64,000 nucleotides of DNA from Rhodopseudomonas palustris JSC-3b (GTDB lineage: Bacteria; Pseudomonadota; Alphaproteobacteria; Rhizobiales; Xanthobacteraceae). The notes under the pieces were generated by a model. It searched no databases. It was given only the letters and a program-made list of their open reading frames with translations, and was not told where the DNA came from. The position numbers and the translations under genes are program-made. The stretch lies in NCBI GenBank assembly GCA_000504425.1, contig KI632513.1, positions 787,629 through 851,628 on the forward strand, given 5' to 3'. Below, piece after piece: positions 52,396 to 62,994 of this stretch. Each line of letters begins with the position of its first letter. Positions within the stretch are counted from its first letter, which is position 1.

Positions 52396-53481
52396 ATGAG
52401 AAACGACAATGTCCGTGCGATCAGCCGGCGCCAGTTGTTACTCGGCGCCGCGACGACTTCACTGGTTGTGCCTGCGGGATTGTTCGGCGCGCGAGCGCTG
52501 CCGGGCCGCCCCACGCCGATCGATGAACTGGATTCCCTGATCTGTCGCACGGCCGCTGAAGTGGCGCCGCTGCCGGGGCCGCCGCGCAAACTGAAACTAT
52601 CGTGGAACGCGAATGCTGTGTGTTCGGTGCAGGTGCCGGTCGCTGTCGATTACGACCTGTTCAAGAAGTACAATCTCGACGTTGAATTGATAAACTTCTC
52701 CGGGTCCACGGACCAACTGCTTGAGGCGATCGCGACCGGCAAGAGCGACGCGGGCGTTGGCATGGCGCTGCGCTGGCTAAAGCCGCTCGAGCAGGGCTTT
52801 GACGTCAAGATTGTCGCGGGTACTCATGGTGGCTGCTTACGGGCGATTGCGCCGACCAAGTCCGAAATTACCAAGGTCGCCGATCTGAAGGGCAAGACGG
52901 TAGCGATCGACGATCTCGCGGGGCCAGGCAAGAACTTCTTTTCGATCCAGCTGGCCAAGCTCGGCATCGACCCGAACAAGGATGTCGATTGGCGGCAATA
53001 TCCAGGAAATCTGGTGCGGCTCGCGGTGGAGAAGGGCGAAGCGCAGGCGGCTCTGGCATCCGATCCGCTCGCCTACGCCTTCTTGAAGGATGGCGAGTTT
53101 AAGGAGATCGGCTCCAATCTGGATGGCATTTATCGCAACGTCAGTTGCTGCATCGTCGGCGCGCGCGGCAGCCTCGTTCGGGAGGAGCCGCGGGTCGCGC
53201 AGGTTCTGACGCAAGCGCTGCTTGATGCTGCGCAGTTTTCGGCGAACAACCCCGAACAGGCGGCGAAGTCGTTCTTGCCCTACGCGCCGAAGATCGTGAC
53301 CGAACAGGATCTGGTGGAGTTGATCCGCTACCACACCCACGATCACCATCCGACCGGCACCCAGTTGAAGAATGAACTGAAGCTCTATGCGGACGACTTG
53401 AAGGTGGTTTCGGTGATCAAGCAGTCCACCGACACCACCAAATTCGCGGACAAGATCTATGTCGACGTATTCGGTATCTAG
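52396..53481 (+). CDS. NMT1/THI5-type ABC substrate-binding protein (Tat-exported)
   Basis: A 361-residue periplasmic binding protein of the nitrate/sulfonate/taurine group. The twin-arginine signal SRRQLLLGAATTSLVV leads to the mature part, with LKLSWNANAVCSVQVPVAV, ADLKGKTVAIDDLAGPGKNF and EKGEAQAALASDPL. It overlaps the permease gene by 23 bases. The ligand may be an organic acid degraded by the upstream enzymes; this is suggested only by position. Confidence 0.9.
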   Translation: MRNDNVRAISRRQLLLGAATTSLVVPAGLFGARALPGRPTPIDELDSLICRTAAEVAPLPGPPRKLKLSWNANAVCSVQVPVAVDYDLFKKYNLDVELINFSGSTDQLLEAIATGKSDAGVGMALRWLKPLEQGFDVKIVAGTHGGCLRAIAPTKSEITKVADLKGKTVAIDDLAGPGKNFFSIQLAKLGIDPNKDVDWRQYPGNLVRLAVEKGEAQAALASDPLAYAFLKDGEFKEIGSNLDGIYRNVSCCIVGARGSLVREEPRVAQVLTQALLDAAQFSANNPEQAAKSFLPYAPKIVTEQDLVELIRYHTHDHHPTGTQLKNELKLYADDLKVVSVIKQSTDTTKFADKIYVDVFGI

Positions 53482-54487
53482 CGCCCTCGATCTTGCGCGG
53501 GAGGGGCCGCGCTCCAGCCGCATTATTAAGCTCGGGCGCGTTCTGCGCGTGCGCTTGGTCGGCGTCGTCGCCAGTCTCAGTTGGCTGGCATTCGGGATGT
53601 CCTGCCATTGGCGCGCGGATATTGGCGATTGGTCGCGTACCAACGAGGTTGCGACTGCGGCCTTCGTGATCTCCGGCTTGATCCTGGTTGTTGCGCTGGC
53701 GGCATTTTGGTCTCAGCGAGCCGCGGACGTCGTGCAGCGGCGAGCACCCTGGTTGGTGTTGCTCGGCATCGTGTTGGCGGTGTGGGAAGCTGTCACCGCC
53801 AAGCTCGGCTGGCTGCCGCTGCCGTTCTTTCCGTCGCCGCAGGCGATTGTGGAAGTCTACACCGACGATTTCCCAAAACTGCTCGACAGCGTATGGGCCT
53901 CGGTCAAGCTGCAGCTCGGCGGTTACGCGATTGGCGCGGCGGTCGGTTTTATCACCGGCGTGTCGATCGGCTGGTCGCGAGCGGTTGGCTATTGGGTGCA
54001 TCCATTGCTGCGTTTCATCGGGCCGCTGCCGGCGACCGCTTGGTTGCCGATCGCATTCTTCGCATTTCCATCGAGCTGGAGCGCGTCCACCTTCCTGATC
54101 GCACTCGCGACCGGCTTCCCGGTCACGGTGTTGACCTGGTCCGGTGTCGCCAGCGTCTCCAACGCCTATTACGACGTCGCCCGCACGCTCGGCGCCAAAC
54201 CGTCGTTCCTGGTGTTCAAGGTCGCGATCCCGGCGGCGCTGCCACACGTGTTTGTCGGCCTGTTCATGGGGCTCGGCGCGTCGTTCGCCGTGTTGGTGGT
54301 GGCGGAGATGATGGGCGTCAAGGCCGGGCTCGGGTGGTATCTGCAGTGGGCGCAGGGTTGGGCCGCTTACGCCAACATGTACGCCGCGCTTCTGGTGATG
54401 TCGCTGTTGTGCTCGGGCGCGATCACCGCGCTATTCCGGGTGCGCGATCGGTTGCTGATCTGGCAGAAAGGCGTTGTAAAGTGGTGA
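53459..54487 (+). CDS. ABC transporter permease (nitrate/sulfonate type)
   Basis: A 342-residue inner-membrane permease. The first helices (about 30-70) form an extra N-terminal membrane region. The conserved BPD_transp_1 domain has VKLQLGGYAIGAAVGFITGV, the FIGPLPATAWLPIAFFAF loop and the EAA-like motif DVARTLGAKPSFLVFKVAIP. It overlaps the ATPase gene by four bases (GTGA). Confidence 0.9.
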   Translation: MSTYSVSSALDLAREGPRSSRIIKLGRVLRVRLVGVVASLSWLAFGMSCHWRADIGDWSRTNEVATAAFVISGLILVVALAAFWSQRAADVVQRRAPWLVLLGIVLAVWEAVTAKLGWLPLPFFPSPQAIVEVYTDDFPKLLDSVWASVKLQLGGYAIGAAVGFITGVSIGWSRAVGYWVHPLLRFIGPLPATAWLPIAFFAFPSSWSASTFLIALATGFPVTVLTWSGVASVSNAYYDVARTLGAKPSFLVFKVAIPAALPHVFVGLFMGLGASFAVLVVAEMMGVKAGLGWYLQWAQGWAAYANMYAALLVMSLLCSGAITALFRVRDRLLIWQKGVVKW

Positions 54488-55275
54488 GGGCAGTCGCGGT
54501 CAAACAAGCGGAATCGCAGGCCGGTGCCGCGCTCGACGTTGAAGAGGTCAGCCATCATTTCAACATCGATGGCAAGACGCTGCCGGTGCTCGATCGGGTG
54601 ACACTGAATGCCAGACCCGGTGAGTTCGTGGCGCTGCTTGGTCCCTCCGGATGCGGCAAGTCCACGCTGCTGCGTCTGGTTGCAGGGTTGGAGCCGCCGC
54701 GATCGGGGCGGCTCCTGGAAGATGGCCGCGCGATCACGGGACTAAATCCGTCCCGGGTGGTCGTGTTTCAAGACCCGACATTGTTTCCCTGGCGTACGGT
54801 GTGGAAGAACGTCGCGCTCGGGCTTGAGGCGCAGGGCATCATCAAGAGCGAGCGGCATCGTGTCGATGCCGCGCTCGAACTCGTGGGGCTAAAGAGCTTC
54901 GCCAACGCCTATCCGCATCAATTGTCGGGGGGCATGGCGCAGCGGGTGTCGCTGGCGCGCGCGCTGGTCAATGATCCGGATATCCTGATTCTCGATGAAC
55001 CATTGGGCAAGCTCGACTCGCTGACGCGGCTGAGTATGCAAACCGAGATCGTGTCGCTTTGGCAGCGTCAGGGCTTCACGACGCTGCTGGTGACCCATGA
55101 CATCGAAGAGGCGCTGTTCTTGGCGCAGCGTGTGATTGTGTTCAGCGATCGGCCAGCCAAGATGAAGGCCGACATTGCGGTCGACCGGGCGTATCCCCGT
55201 CACCGCGGCGATCCCTATCTCGCTGATCTGCGCCACGAAATCCTTGGATTGCTTGGGCTCGACGAGACGTGGTGA
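54484..55275 (+). CDS. ABC transporter ATP-binding protein (nitrate/sulfonate type)
   Basis: A 263-residue ATPase completing the importer. It has Walker A GPSGCGKST, the Q-loop VFQDPTLFPWRTVWKNVALG, the signature LSGGMAQRVSLARALVND and Walker B ILILDEPLGKLDS. The GTG start overlaps the permease stop. The longer open frame running through the permease gene in this phase is an overlap, not coding. Confidence 0.92.
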   Translation: MRAVAVKQAESQAGAALDVEEVSHHFNIDGKTLPVLDRVTLNARPGEFVALLGPSGCGKSTLLRLVAGLEPPRSGRLLEDGRAITGLNPSRVVVFQDPTLFPWRTVWKNVALGLEAQGIIKSERHRVDAALELVGLKSFANAYPHQLSGGMAQRVSLARALVNDPDILILDEPLGKLDSLTRLSMQTEIVSLWQRQGFTTLLVTHDIEEALFLAQRVIVFSDRPAKMKADIAVDRAYPRHRGDPYLADLRHEILGLLGLDETW

Positions 55276-55413
55276 CGCCGCTCACGCCTCGCGCGCAGCG
55301 ATAGGCTCGAGGTGATCGCCTCGGCGATCACCCCTGATGCGGTAGCAACTTCGTCGAGGCGGCTGATGCTGACTGGTGCCGAGGGCCTTCGGCTTCAATA
55401 CGGCCAGATCGTC

Positions 55414-56376
55414 TCACGGTCTGCTGCGATCATCATCAATGCCAGCCGATGCGTGCAAACGGCTGGCGGCAAGGTCCGCGGATGCGTGGACACGCAGCGT
55501 TGCCATCCGCTTGATGGCGACTGACGCTAGACGTTGGGCGAGATCGAGCGCCGTTTGGTCGGTGGCGCGGTCTGCTTCATCGAGATAGATTTCTGAGAGC
55601 TGCTCGGCGTAGCGGACCGCGCGGCTGCTGATCTCCGTTAGCGTTGTTTCGCCAGGCAGCGTCGGCAGTTCGAGGTCTGCCATCTCAAGGTCAGCCATCA
55701 TGGCCTGATCGCTTCCATATCCGGCCGCAACGAGCCGTGCAGGGCGCTCGGCAGCCGGCAGCATTCGCGTCCATCGGACCACCTCCTTGAACAGCAGACT
55801 CTCGAGCAACGCGGCTGATGACAAGGCGCCGGGATGATCGTCCAAGATCTCTGAGCGCGCATCGCGTTCGGCACGCCATGCGATGCGGCGTTCACGGCGC
55901 CTGGTATGGCCATCGGCCATCGCCTCGCGTGCCATCTGCTCGGCGGCCATTCTGAGCGGCGCCTCCGCGCAATGCGCAGCGACATAAGTCCAGAACACGA
56001 AGATGCGCTCACTGCTGCGCACGGCCAGAGCCCAGATCTGATAGCCGGTGGTCAGCGACGAGGTGAGCAGTTGAGCGAGTTCGTCGCGCGGCACTGGATC
56101 GATGATCCGGCTGTGGCGCGCGCGGCGGGCGAGATCGCCGGCTTGTGGGTGGCGCCGCTCAAGTTCCATCAGGCGATGATGCTCGTGCTTGCTGAGATGA
56201 TCGAGCACCGCGCAAATCGGTTCCATTGATCGCTCGGGAGCAGCTGCGAGTTCCGCCGCCGCGCTTTGGTATCGCTTGGCAGCAGTGTCCGCCAAACTCC
56301 ACGCCAGCGCGTGAAGCTCGGCGAGGCTGTGCACCGCCGCAATTGGTTCCGATGTCAGCAGCTGCCGGTTCCGCAT
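55414..56376 (-). CDS. Ferritin-like domain protein divergent from nosR
   Basis: A 320-residue mainly helical protein. The first half carries helices with YQSAAAELAAAPERSMEPI and an E-x-x-H-like LSKHEHHRLMELERRH, as in rubrerythrin/ferritin-like di-iron proteins. A second block has CAEAPLRMAAEQMAREAMAD. I am not certain of the family. The ATG at 56376 is chosen because the upstream residues are Ser/Thr-rich and look non-coding. It lies back to back with nosR, so it may belong to the denitrification regulon. Confidence 0.65.
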   Translation of the reverse strand: MRNRQLLTSEPIAAVHSLAELHALAWSLADTAAKRYQSAAAELAAAPERSMEPICAVLDHLSKHEHHRLMELERRHPQAGDLARRARHSRIIDPVPRDELAQLLTSSLTTGYQIWALAVRSSERIFVFWTYVAAHCAEAPLRMAAEQMAREAMADGHTRRRERRIAWRAERDARSEILDDHPGALSSAALLESLLFKEVVRWTRMLPAAERPARLVAAGYGSDQAMMADLEMADLELPTLPGETTLTEISSRAVRYAEQLSEIYLDEADRATDQTALDLAQRLASVAIKRMATLRVHASADLAASRLHASAGIDDDRSRP

Positions 56377-56414
56377 CACTTTCTCAAAACCTCCCAGGCT
56401 AATATGCGTCGAAC

Positions 56415-56428
56415 TTGCTCTGGAGCAA
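56415..56428. promoter_or_regulatory. Possible FNR/CRP-family site between the ferritin-like gene and nosR
   Basis: ttgct-ctgg-agcaa is a perfect five-base dyad with a four-base spacer and resembles the TTGAT-N4-ATCAA box of FNR/FixK/NnrR regulators, which activate nos genes in denitrifiers. Two central positions of each half differ from the consensus. It lies only 17 bases before the presumed nosR start and 39 bases before the ferritin-like gene, so it could serve either, or nosR may start later. Low confidence. Confidence 0.3.
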
Positions 56429-56445
56429 ATAGTTGAAGTCGTGGA

Positions 56446-58764
56446 GTGCCAGATTGGAGCGGTCACAGTGGACCTGCTCGAATTCGGAACCGGGCATTGA
56501 AGAGACTTCAGCAATTCCTTGTGTTAGTCGCGACGGCGCTCATAATCGCCACGGGAACCGCGCAGGCCGCGGGGCGGCTGGCTGACTTCATGGCGCGCGC
56601 CGGGCCCGGGGAACTTGTGCCCGGAGCTGATCGTCTCGGTCCGCTGCGCGGCGATCCTGCGATTGCGCCTGCGTTCCAAGGCGATCGGCTGCTCGGCTTT
56701 GTGTATCTCAATTCTGACTTTGCCAACGCCGTCGGCTATTCCGGCAAGCCGATCCAGGTGCTGGTTGGCATCAGTGCCGCCGGCGTCATCACCGGGCTCA
56801 AGCTGGTCGAGCATAAGGAGCCGATCGTGCTGGTCGGCATTCCAGAGAAGCGCATTCTCGATGCCGTCAACACGCTGATCGGCGCCGACATCAGCCCGGT
56901 CGCGCGAGGCACCGGCGGCGCGCCGCAAGTCGACATTGTTTCTGGCGCCACGGTCACGGTGCTGGTGATCGGCGACAGCATCGTTCGCTCGGCCATCAAG
57001 CTGATCAAGAGTGGCCGGATCGGCGGCGAGGGTGGTGCTCTGTCCAGCGCCGCGCCAGCAGTGTTCAAAACCGTCGATCTCTCCAAAAGCGAGATTCGGG
57101 ATTGGCAGGGGCTGCTCGCCGATGGTGCCGTGCGCCGGCTTTATCTCAGCAATGGCGATATCAATCAGGCTTTTGAGAAATCCGGCAACGCCGCAGCGTC
57201 GGCGCGCCGCGAAGCCGGGGATGATGACGACACGTTCATCGATCTCTATGCCGCGGACGTCGCGGTGCCGACCATCGGCCGCAGCCTGCTTGGCGATGAT
57301 GGCTATCACCGCCTGAGCGCACGGCTCAAGCCCGGCCAGCACGCGCTGCTGCTGGCGGGTCAGGGGCGGTATTCGTTCAAAGGCTCTGGCTATGTGCGGG
57401 GCGGCATATTCGATCGCATCGAACTCATTCAAGACGGCAACAGCATCCGGTTCCGTGATCGTGATCATGTCAGGCTCGGCGCCGTGGCCGCCGAAGGCGC
57501 GCCGGACTTTCCGGAGATCGGCCTATTCGTGCTGCCCGCTGATTTCACCTTTGATCCGACCGAACCCTGGTCGCTGCAGCTGTTGGTGCAGCGCGCGATC
57601 GGCGCTCGTGACAAGGCGTTTTTGACCTTCGATCTTGGCTACACGCTGCCCGAAACGCTGATCCGCCGCGAGCAGCGGGCGACCACGGTGAGCGAGCCTG
57701 CGCCCGCGCCAGAGCCGGCCGCGGCGGCGCCGGATGGATCGATGACCTCAGCTGCCACTGAGGAACCGTTGTGGATGCGGCTGTGGCGCGGCGATACCAG
57801 CCGGATTGCCGTGGTGGCGCTTGCGCTCGGCGCGCTGACCTTGATCTTCTTCTTCCAGAACCAGCTGGTGCGCCGTCCGACGCTCTACGTCTGGGTGCGG
57901 CGCAGCTATCTCGCTTTCATCCTGGTGTGGCTCGGCTGGTACGCCAATGCCCAGCTGTCGGTAGTCAACGTCCTCACTTTTACCAACTCGCTGATCACCA
58001 GTTTTAGCTGGGAATATTTCTTGTCGGCGCCGTTGATCTTCGTGCTCTGGGCCTCGGTAGCAGCCGCGCTGTTATTTTGGGGCAGGGGGCCGTTCTGCGG
58101 CTGGCTATGCCCGTTTGGTGCGCTGCAGGAGCTGCTGAACAGCATCGCGCAGGCGCTCAAAGTGCCGCAGTTCCGGGTGCCATGGGGCCTGCATGAGCGG
58201 CTGTGGCCGATCAAGTACATTATCTTCCTCGGCCTGTTCGGGTTGTCGCTGTATTCGACGGCGCTCGCGGAGCATGTCGCCGAGGTCGAGCCGTTCAAGA
58301 CCGCGATCATCCTGAAATTCGCCCGGGAATGGCCGTTTGTGATCTATGCGCTGACGCTGCTGGCCGCCGGGCTGTTCATCGAACGGTTCTTCTGCCGCTA
58401 TCTCTGTCCGCTTGGCGCGGCGCTCGCAATCCCGGGCCGGATCCGGATGTTCGAGTGGCTGCGGCGCTGGTCTGAATGCGGTTCGCCCTGCCAGCGCTGC
58501 GGCAATGAATGCCCGGTGCAGGCGATCCATCCCGAAGGGCATATCAACGTCAACGAGTGCATCTACTGCATGCACTGCCAGGAATTGTATTTCGACGACC
58601 AGCGCTGCCCCCACATGATCCAGCGGCGGCTGAAGCGCGAGAAACGCGCGGCCTTGGCGTCGACTCCCATGCCGGGTGGCAAGCCACCCGCAACGCTCAT
58701 CACGGCAGGCGGCGTGCCGATCGGCTCCCGCGTGCCCGATGCAATTGCCCCGGAAAGAACATGA
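56446..58764 (+). CDS. nosR: Nitrous oxide reductase expression regulator NosR
   Basis: A 772-residue membrane iron-sulfur flavoprotein that supports nosZ expression and electron supply to N2O reductase. A signal ([20 protein letters not shown]) leads to the periplasmic FMN-binding domain (about 90-190; [20 protein letters not shown], with flavin-linked Thr). A periplasmic region and about five helices (470-670) follow. [19 protein letters not shown] and [16 protein letters not shown] are the CxxxCP motifs, and the tail carries two 4Fe-4S sites ([26 protein letters not shown]). The GTG at 56446 is the longest start; a TTG at 56497 would start just before the signal. Confidence 0.95.
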   Translation: MPDWSGHSGPARIRNRALKRLQQFLVLVATALIIATGTAQAAGRLADFMARAGPGELVPGADRLGPLRGDPAIAPAFQGDRLLGFVYLNSDFANAVGYSGKPIQVLVGISAAGVITGLKLVEHKEPIVLVGIPEKRILDAVNTLIGADISPVARGTGGAPQVDIVSGATVTVLVIGDSIVRSAIKLIKSGRIGGEGGALSSAAPAVFKTVDLSKSEIRDWQGLLADGAVRRLYLSNGDINQAFEKSGNAAASARREAGDDDDTFIDLYAADVAVPTIGRSLLGDDGYHRLSARLKPGQHALLLAGQGRYSFKGSGYVRGGIFDRIELIQDGNSIRFRDRDHVRLGAVAAEGAPDFPEIGLFVLPADFTFDPTEPWSLQLLVQRAIGARDKAFLTFDLGYTLPETLIRREQRATTVSEPAPAPEPAAAAPDGSMTSAATEEPLWMRLWRGDTSRIAVVALALGALTLIFFFQNQLVRRPTLYVWVRRSYLAFILVWLGWYANAQLSVVNVLTFTNSLITSFSWEYFLSAPLIFVLWASVAAALLFWGRGPFCGWLCPFGALQELLNSIAQALKVPQFRVPWGLHERLWPIKYIIFLGLFGLSLYSTALAEHVAEVEPFKTAIILKFAREWPFVIYALTLLAAGLFIERFFCRYLCPLGAALAIPGRIRMFEWLRRWSECGSPCQRCGNECPVQAIHPEGHINVNECIYCMHCQELYFDDQRCPHMIQRRLKREKRAALASTPMPGGKPPATLITAGGVPIGSRVPDAIAPERT

Positions 58765-58780
58765 ACCGAAGGAGAGCAGG

Positions 58781-60724
58781 ATGAGCGAGCAGGACCAGGA
58801 CAAGGGAGTGAGCCGGCGCACGCTGCTCGGCACCACCGCTGCGGTGGCCGGCATCGGCCTCGTCGGCGGCGCGGGTCTGTCCACCACGCGCGAGTTGATC
58901 AGTCCCGCCGCGGCGCAGAGCAAGCAGCCGCCGACAGTGCCGGCGCGCCCCGCCATTCAAAAGAGCGAGGTCCATCCTGGCGATCTCGATGAGTATTACG
59001 TGTTCTTTTCCTCGGGCCAGACTGGCGAGCTGCGCATCGTCGGCCTGCCATCAATGCGCGAGTTGATGCGGGTGCCGGTGTTCAACCGCTGTAGCGCCAC
59101 CGGCTGGGGGCAGACCAATGAGAGCCTGAAGGTGCTGACCGAAGGGCTGTTGCCCGAGAGCCGCGAATTCCTGAAGACCCGTGGCGGCACCTATATGAAC
59201 GGGGATTTGCATCACCCGCATATCTCGTTCACCGAGGGTACCTATGACGGCCGCTATGCCTTCATGAACGACAAAGCCAACACCCGGGTCGCGCGCGTGC
59301 GCCTCGATGTGATGAAGTGCGACAAGATCATCCAGCTGCCGAACCAGCATACCGTGCATGGTCTGCGCGTGCAGAAATATCCGCGCACCGGCTATGTGTT
59401 CTGCAATGGCGAAGATCGGGTGCCGATCCCGAATGACGGCCACGTGTTGGACAAGCCTGCCGAATATCGCGCGATCTTTACGGCGGTTGACGGCGACGCC
59501 ATGAAGGTTGCCTGGCAGGTGATGGTCAGCGGCAATCTCGACAATGTCGACGCCGACTACCAGGGCAAATACACGTTCGCCACCTGTTACAATTCGGAGG
59601 AGGGCGTCAACGCCGCCGAGATGACCGCCAATGAGCAGGATTGGGTGGTGATCTTCAATCTGAAGCGGATCGAAGACGCGGTGAAGAAAGGCGATTTCAA
59701 GGAGATCAACGGTGTGCCGGTGATCGATGGCCGCAAGGGCTCGCCCTACACGCGCTATGTGCCGGTGTCCAACAGTCCGCATGGCATGAACACGGCGCCG
59801 GACGGCATCCATATCGTCGCCAATGGCAAGCTGTCGCCGACGGTCACGGTGATGGATGTGCGCTTGTTCGATGATCTGTTCGACGACAAGATCAAGCCGC
59901 GCGATGTCGTGGTCGCCGAGCCGGAACTTGGCCTCGGCCCGCTGCACACCGCTTATGATGGCCGCGGCAACGCCTATACCACGCTGTTCATCGACAGCCA
60001 GGTCTGCAAATGGAACATCGACAAGGCGCGGCGCGCCTTTAAGGGCGAGAAGGTCGATCCGATCGTCGAAAAGCTCGACGTTCACTATCAGCCCGGCCAC
60101 AACCACACCTCGATGGGGCAAACCAAGGAAGCGGATGGCAAATGGCTCATCTCGCTCAACAAGTTCTCGAAGGACCGCTTCCTCAATGTCGGCCCGCTCA
60201 AGCCGGAGAATGATCAGCTGATCGATATTTCCGGTGACAAGATGCGGCTGGTCCATGACGGCCCGAGCTTCGCCGAGCCGCATGATGCCACCATCGTCCA
60301 TCGCTCCAAGATCAACCCGGTCTCGATCTGGGATCGGGCCGATCCGTTCTTCGCCGATGCGGTGAAACAGGCCAAGGCGGACGGCATCAATCTGGAATCG
60401 GATTCCAAGGTGATCCGCGATGGCGACAAGGTGCGTGTCTACATCACCTCCAGCGCGCCGAATTTCGGGCTCACCGAGTTTCCGGTGAAGCAGGGCGATC
60501 ACGTCACCGTCTATGTCACCAATATCGACTCGATCGAGGACCTCACGCACGGCTTCTCGATCGTCAATTACGGCATCCAGATGGAGGTGGCACCGCAAGC
60601 GACGGCCTCGGTGTCGTTCACGGCCGATAAGGCAGGCGTGTATTGGTACTATTGTTCGTGGTTCTGCCATGCCATGCATATGGAAATGAAGGGCCGCATG
60701 CTGGTCGAGCCGAAGACGGTGTGA
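58781..60724 (+). CDS. nosZ: Nitrous oxide reductase NosZ (clade I, Tat-exported)
   Basis: The 647-residue catalytic enzyme reduces N2O to N2 in the periplasm. A twin-arginine signal ([20 protein letters not shown]) marks clade I. A seven-bladed propeller binds the CuZ cluster with histidines such as DLHHPHISF and [11 protein letters not shown]. The C-terminal cupredoxin domain holds CuA ([18 protein letters not shown], with the two Cys, two His and Met). It starts 16 bases after nosR, with GGAGAGCAGG ahead. Confidence 0.98.
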   Translation: MSEQDQDKGVSRRTLLGTTAAVAGIGLVGGAGLSTTRELISPAAAQSKQPPTVPARPAIQKSEVHPGDLDEYYVFFSSGQTGELRIVGLPSMRELMRVPVFNRCSATGWGQTNESLKVLTEGLLPESREFLKTRGGTYMNGDLHHPHISFTEGTYDGRYAFMNDKANTRVARVRLDVMKCDKIIQLPNQHTVHGLRVQKYPRTGYVFCNGEDRVPIPNDGHVLDKPAEYRAIFTAVDGDAMKVAWQVMVSGNLDNVDADYQGKYTFATCYNSEEGVNAAEMTANEQDWVVIFNLKRIEDAVKKGDFKEINGVPVIDGRKGSPYTRYVPVSNSPHGMNTAPDGIHIVANGKLSPTVTVMDVRLFDDLFDDKIKPRDVVVAEPELGLGPLHTAYDGRGNAYTTLFIDSQVCKWNIDKARRAFKGEKVDPIVEKLDVHYQPGHNHTSMGQTKEADGKWLISLNKFSKDRFLNVGPLKPENDQLIDISGDKMRLVHDGPSFAEPHDATIVHRSKINPVSIWDRADPFFADAVKQAKADGINLESDSKVIRDGDKVRVYITSSAPNFGLTEFPVKQGDHVTVYVTNIDSIEDLTHGFSIVNYGIQMEVAPQATASVSFTADKAGVYWYYCSWFCHAMHMEMKGRMLVEPKTV

Positions 60725-60730
60725 GCCGTG

Positions 60731-62092
60731 ATGGTCAGCAGGTTCACGATCAAGCTGGTGGCGGTGGTGCTGGGCACCGCCGCTTCCGGCGTGGCGATCG
60801 CTGAGCCGCTGGAGGTGGTGCCGTCGCAATCCTTGCAACAGGTGCTGGACGGCACGCCTGATGGCGCGACCGTGCTGCTGGCCCCGGGAGTTTATCGCGG
60901 TCCGGTGCGCATCGAGCGCAAGCTGACGCTGACTGGACAACCCGGCGCTGTGCTCGATGGTCTTGGTGAAGGCAGCGTGATCACCGTGACCGCGCCGCAG
61001 GTGACGCTGCGCGGTCTGACCGTGCGCGGGTCCGGCCGCAATCTGCAGACCATGGATTCAGGGATTTTCCTGGCCAAGACCGCCGAGCAGGCCACGGTGG
61101 AGCGCAATCAGATCGAGGGCAATCTGATCGGCATCTATGTCCATGGCGCCAGCGGCTCGCGCGTCAGCGCCAACACCATCGAGGGGCTGCGCGATGTCAG
61201 ACTGAATGAGGCTGGCAATGGCGTTTCGGTCTGGAATGCGCCGGATGTCGTGATCGACGGCAACAGCATTCGCTATGGTCGCGACGGCATCTTCTCGATC
61301 TCCAGCATGCGCGATCGCTTCATCAATAATACTTTCGAAAATGTCCGGTTCGCGGTGCACTACATGTACACCGATGACAGCGAGATCAGTGGCAATTACT
61401 CCAGTGGCAATCATGGCGGCTTCGCCATCATGTACTCAAAACGGCTGCTGATCCGGGGCAATGTCTCCGAACGGGACCGCGATTTCGGGCTGCTGTTCAA
61501 TTATGCCAACTACGCCACCATTGAAGGCAATCTGGTCGCAGGCGGCCGATTGCGCGATGACGATGGTGCCAGCGCTCCCGTCGGCGATGAAAACGGCATG
61601 CTGCCAAAAGTGGAGGCGAACGAGGATGCGCGTACTGGACCCGGAAAATGCGTGTTCATCTACAACAGCAACAAGGGCCGGTTCCGCGACAACTGGTTCG
61701 AACATTGCGGCATCGGGATTCATTTCACCGCGGGCTCGGAAGGCAATGACATCGCGGGCAATGCCTTCATCGGCAACCGCAATCAGGTCAAATATGTCGG
61801 CACCCGGCATCTCGATTGGTCGTCGGGGGGGCGCGGCAATTACTGGAGCGACAATCCGGGCTTCGATCTTGATGGCGACGGTGTCGCTGACACCGCCTAT
61901 CGTCCCAACGATCTCGTTGATCGCGTGCTGTGGACCGCGCCGAGCGCCAAGGTGTTGATCAACAGCCCCGCTGTGCAGGTGCTGCGTTGGGCCCAGAGCC
62001 AGTTTCCAGCGCTATATCCGGGCGGCGTGGTTGATACCCGGCCGCTGATTGCGCCGCCCCGCAGGCCGACCGCTGCGAGGATCGCGCCATGA
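60731..62092 (+). CDS. nosD: NosD copper-delivery/maturation protein
   Basis: A 453-residue periplasmic right-handed beta-helix protein needed for CuZ assembly. A signal (VVLGTAASGVAIAEP) is followed by repeats of a parallel beta-helix. Examples are GVYRGPVRIERKLTLTGQPG, then VERNQIEGNLIGIYVHGASG and EGNDIAGNAFIGNRNQVKYV. It lies between nosZ and the NosFY transporter, as in known nos clusters. An ATG at 60731 is preferred to a GTG at 60728. Confidence 0.95.
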   Translation: MVSRFTIKLVAVVLGTAASGVAIAEPLEVVPSQSLQQVLDGTPDGATVLLAPGVYRGPVRIERKLTLTGQPGAVLDGLGEGSVITVTAPQVTLRGLTVRGSGRNLQTMDSGIFLAKTAEQATVERNQIEGNLIGIYVHGASGSRVSANTIEGLRDVRLNEAGNGVSVWNAPDVVIDGNSIRYGRDGIFSISSMRDRFINNTFENVRFAVHYMYTDDSEISGNYSSGNHGGFAIMYSKRLLIRGNVSERDRDFGLLFNYANYATIEGNLVAGGRLRDDDGASAPVGDENGMLPKVEANEDARTGPGKCVFIYNSNKGRFRDNWFEHCGIGIHFTAGSEGNDIAGNAFIGNRNQVKYVGTRHLDWSSGGRGNYWSDNPGFDLDGDGVADTAYRPNDLVDRVLWTAPSAKVLINSPAVQVLRWAQSQFPALYPGGVVDTRPLIAPPRRPTAARIAP

Positions 62093-62994
62093 GTGCCAGC
62101 GTTGCCATCGAGCATGTGGTCAAGAGCTATCGGGCGGTGCACGCGCTGCGCGGCGTCTCGTTCGCGCTGGCGCCGGGGCGGCTCAGCGCGTTGGTCGGCC
62201 ATAACGGTGCCGGCAAGACCACCTTGATCAAGCTGATGCTCGGGCTGATCCGGCCGGATCGCGGCACGATCCGCGTGCTCGGCGAGGACCCGTCAGCCGG
62301 CGCGTTCGCGGGCCGCCGGGCGCTCGGTTTCTTGCCGGAGAATGTCGCCTTCAACGCGGCGCTGACCGGGCGCGAGACATTGGCGTTCTACGCGCGGCTC
62401 AAGCAGATCGATCCCAAACAGGGAGCGGCGCTGCTTGAGCGCGTCGGGCTCGGCGAGGCATCGTGGCGCCGTGTCGGCACCTATTCCAAGGGCATGCGTC
62501 AGCGGCTCGGCCTCGCCCAGGCGCTGCTCGGGCGGCCGCGGGTATTGCTGCTCGATGAGCCGACCACCGGGCTCGATCCGGCGCTGCGTCAGACTTTTTA
62601 CGACATCCTTGATGAACTGCGCCGCGATGGCGCCACGGTGCTGATCTCATCGCACGCGCTGAACGAACTCGAGGACCGCGCTGAACAGGTGCTGATCATG
62701 AACCGCGGCGCGCTGGTCGCCGACGGCACGCTGTCCGAGTTGCGCGCGCTGTCGCGGCTGCCGACCCGTATGACGCTCAAGCTCGCCGAAGGTGTTGCGC
62801 GGCCGGAGTGGATACCAAACCACGCAGCGCTACGCGGCTGCATGTGCGAGGTCGATATCATCGATCCCAGCGACAAGATGCGGCTGCTGCGCCAGGCCGC
62901 AGCCGATTTGGCGGTTGTGGACATCATCGTCGCCGAACCGACGCTCGACGACCTTTATGCCCATTTCCTTCGCGAACAGGAGCAGGCCGCGTGA
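62089..62994 (+). CDS. nosF: NosF ABC ATPase for NosZ maturation
   Basis: A 301-residue ATPase. Walker A GHNGAGKTT, the signature TYSKGMRQRLGLAQALLG and Walker B VLLLDEPTTGLDPALRQTF are clear. With NosY it forms an ABC transporter that supports NosD in building the CuZ site, possibly by sulfur transfer. It overlaps both nosD and nosY by four bases, so translation is coupled. Confidence 0.96.
   Translation: MSASVAIEHVVKSYRAVHALRGVSFALAPGRLSALVGHNGAGKTTLIKLMLGLIRPDRGTIRVLGEDPSAGAFAGRRALGFLPENVAFNAALTGRETLAFYARLKQIDPKQGAALLERVGLGEASWRRVGTYSKGMRQRLGLAQALLGRPRVLLLDEPTTGLDPALRQTFYDILDELRRDGATVLISSHALNELEDRAEQVLIMNRGALVADGTLSELRALSRLPTRMTLKLAEGVARPEWIPNHAALRGCMCEVDIIDPSDKMRLLRQAAADLAVVDIIVAEPTLDDLYAHFLREQEQAA

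Noticed and set aside
59051-60940. A 629-residue minus-strand open frame
   Set aside because: It is antisense to nosZ, which is unmistakable.
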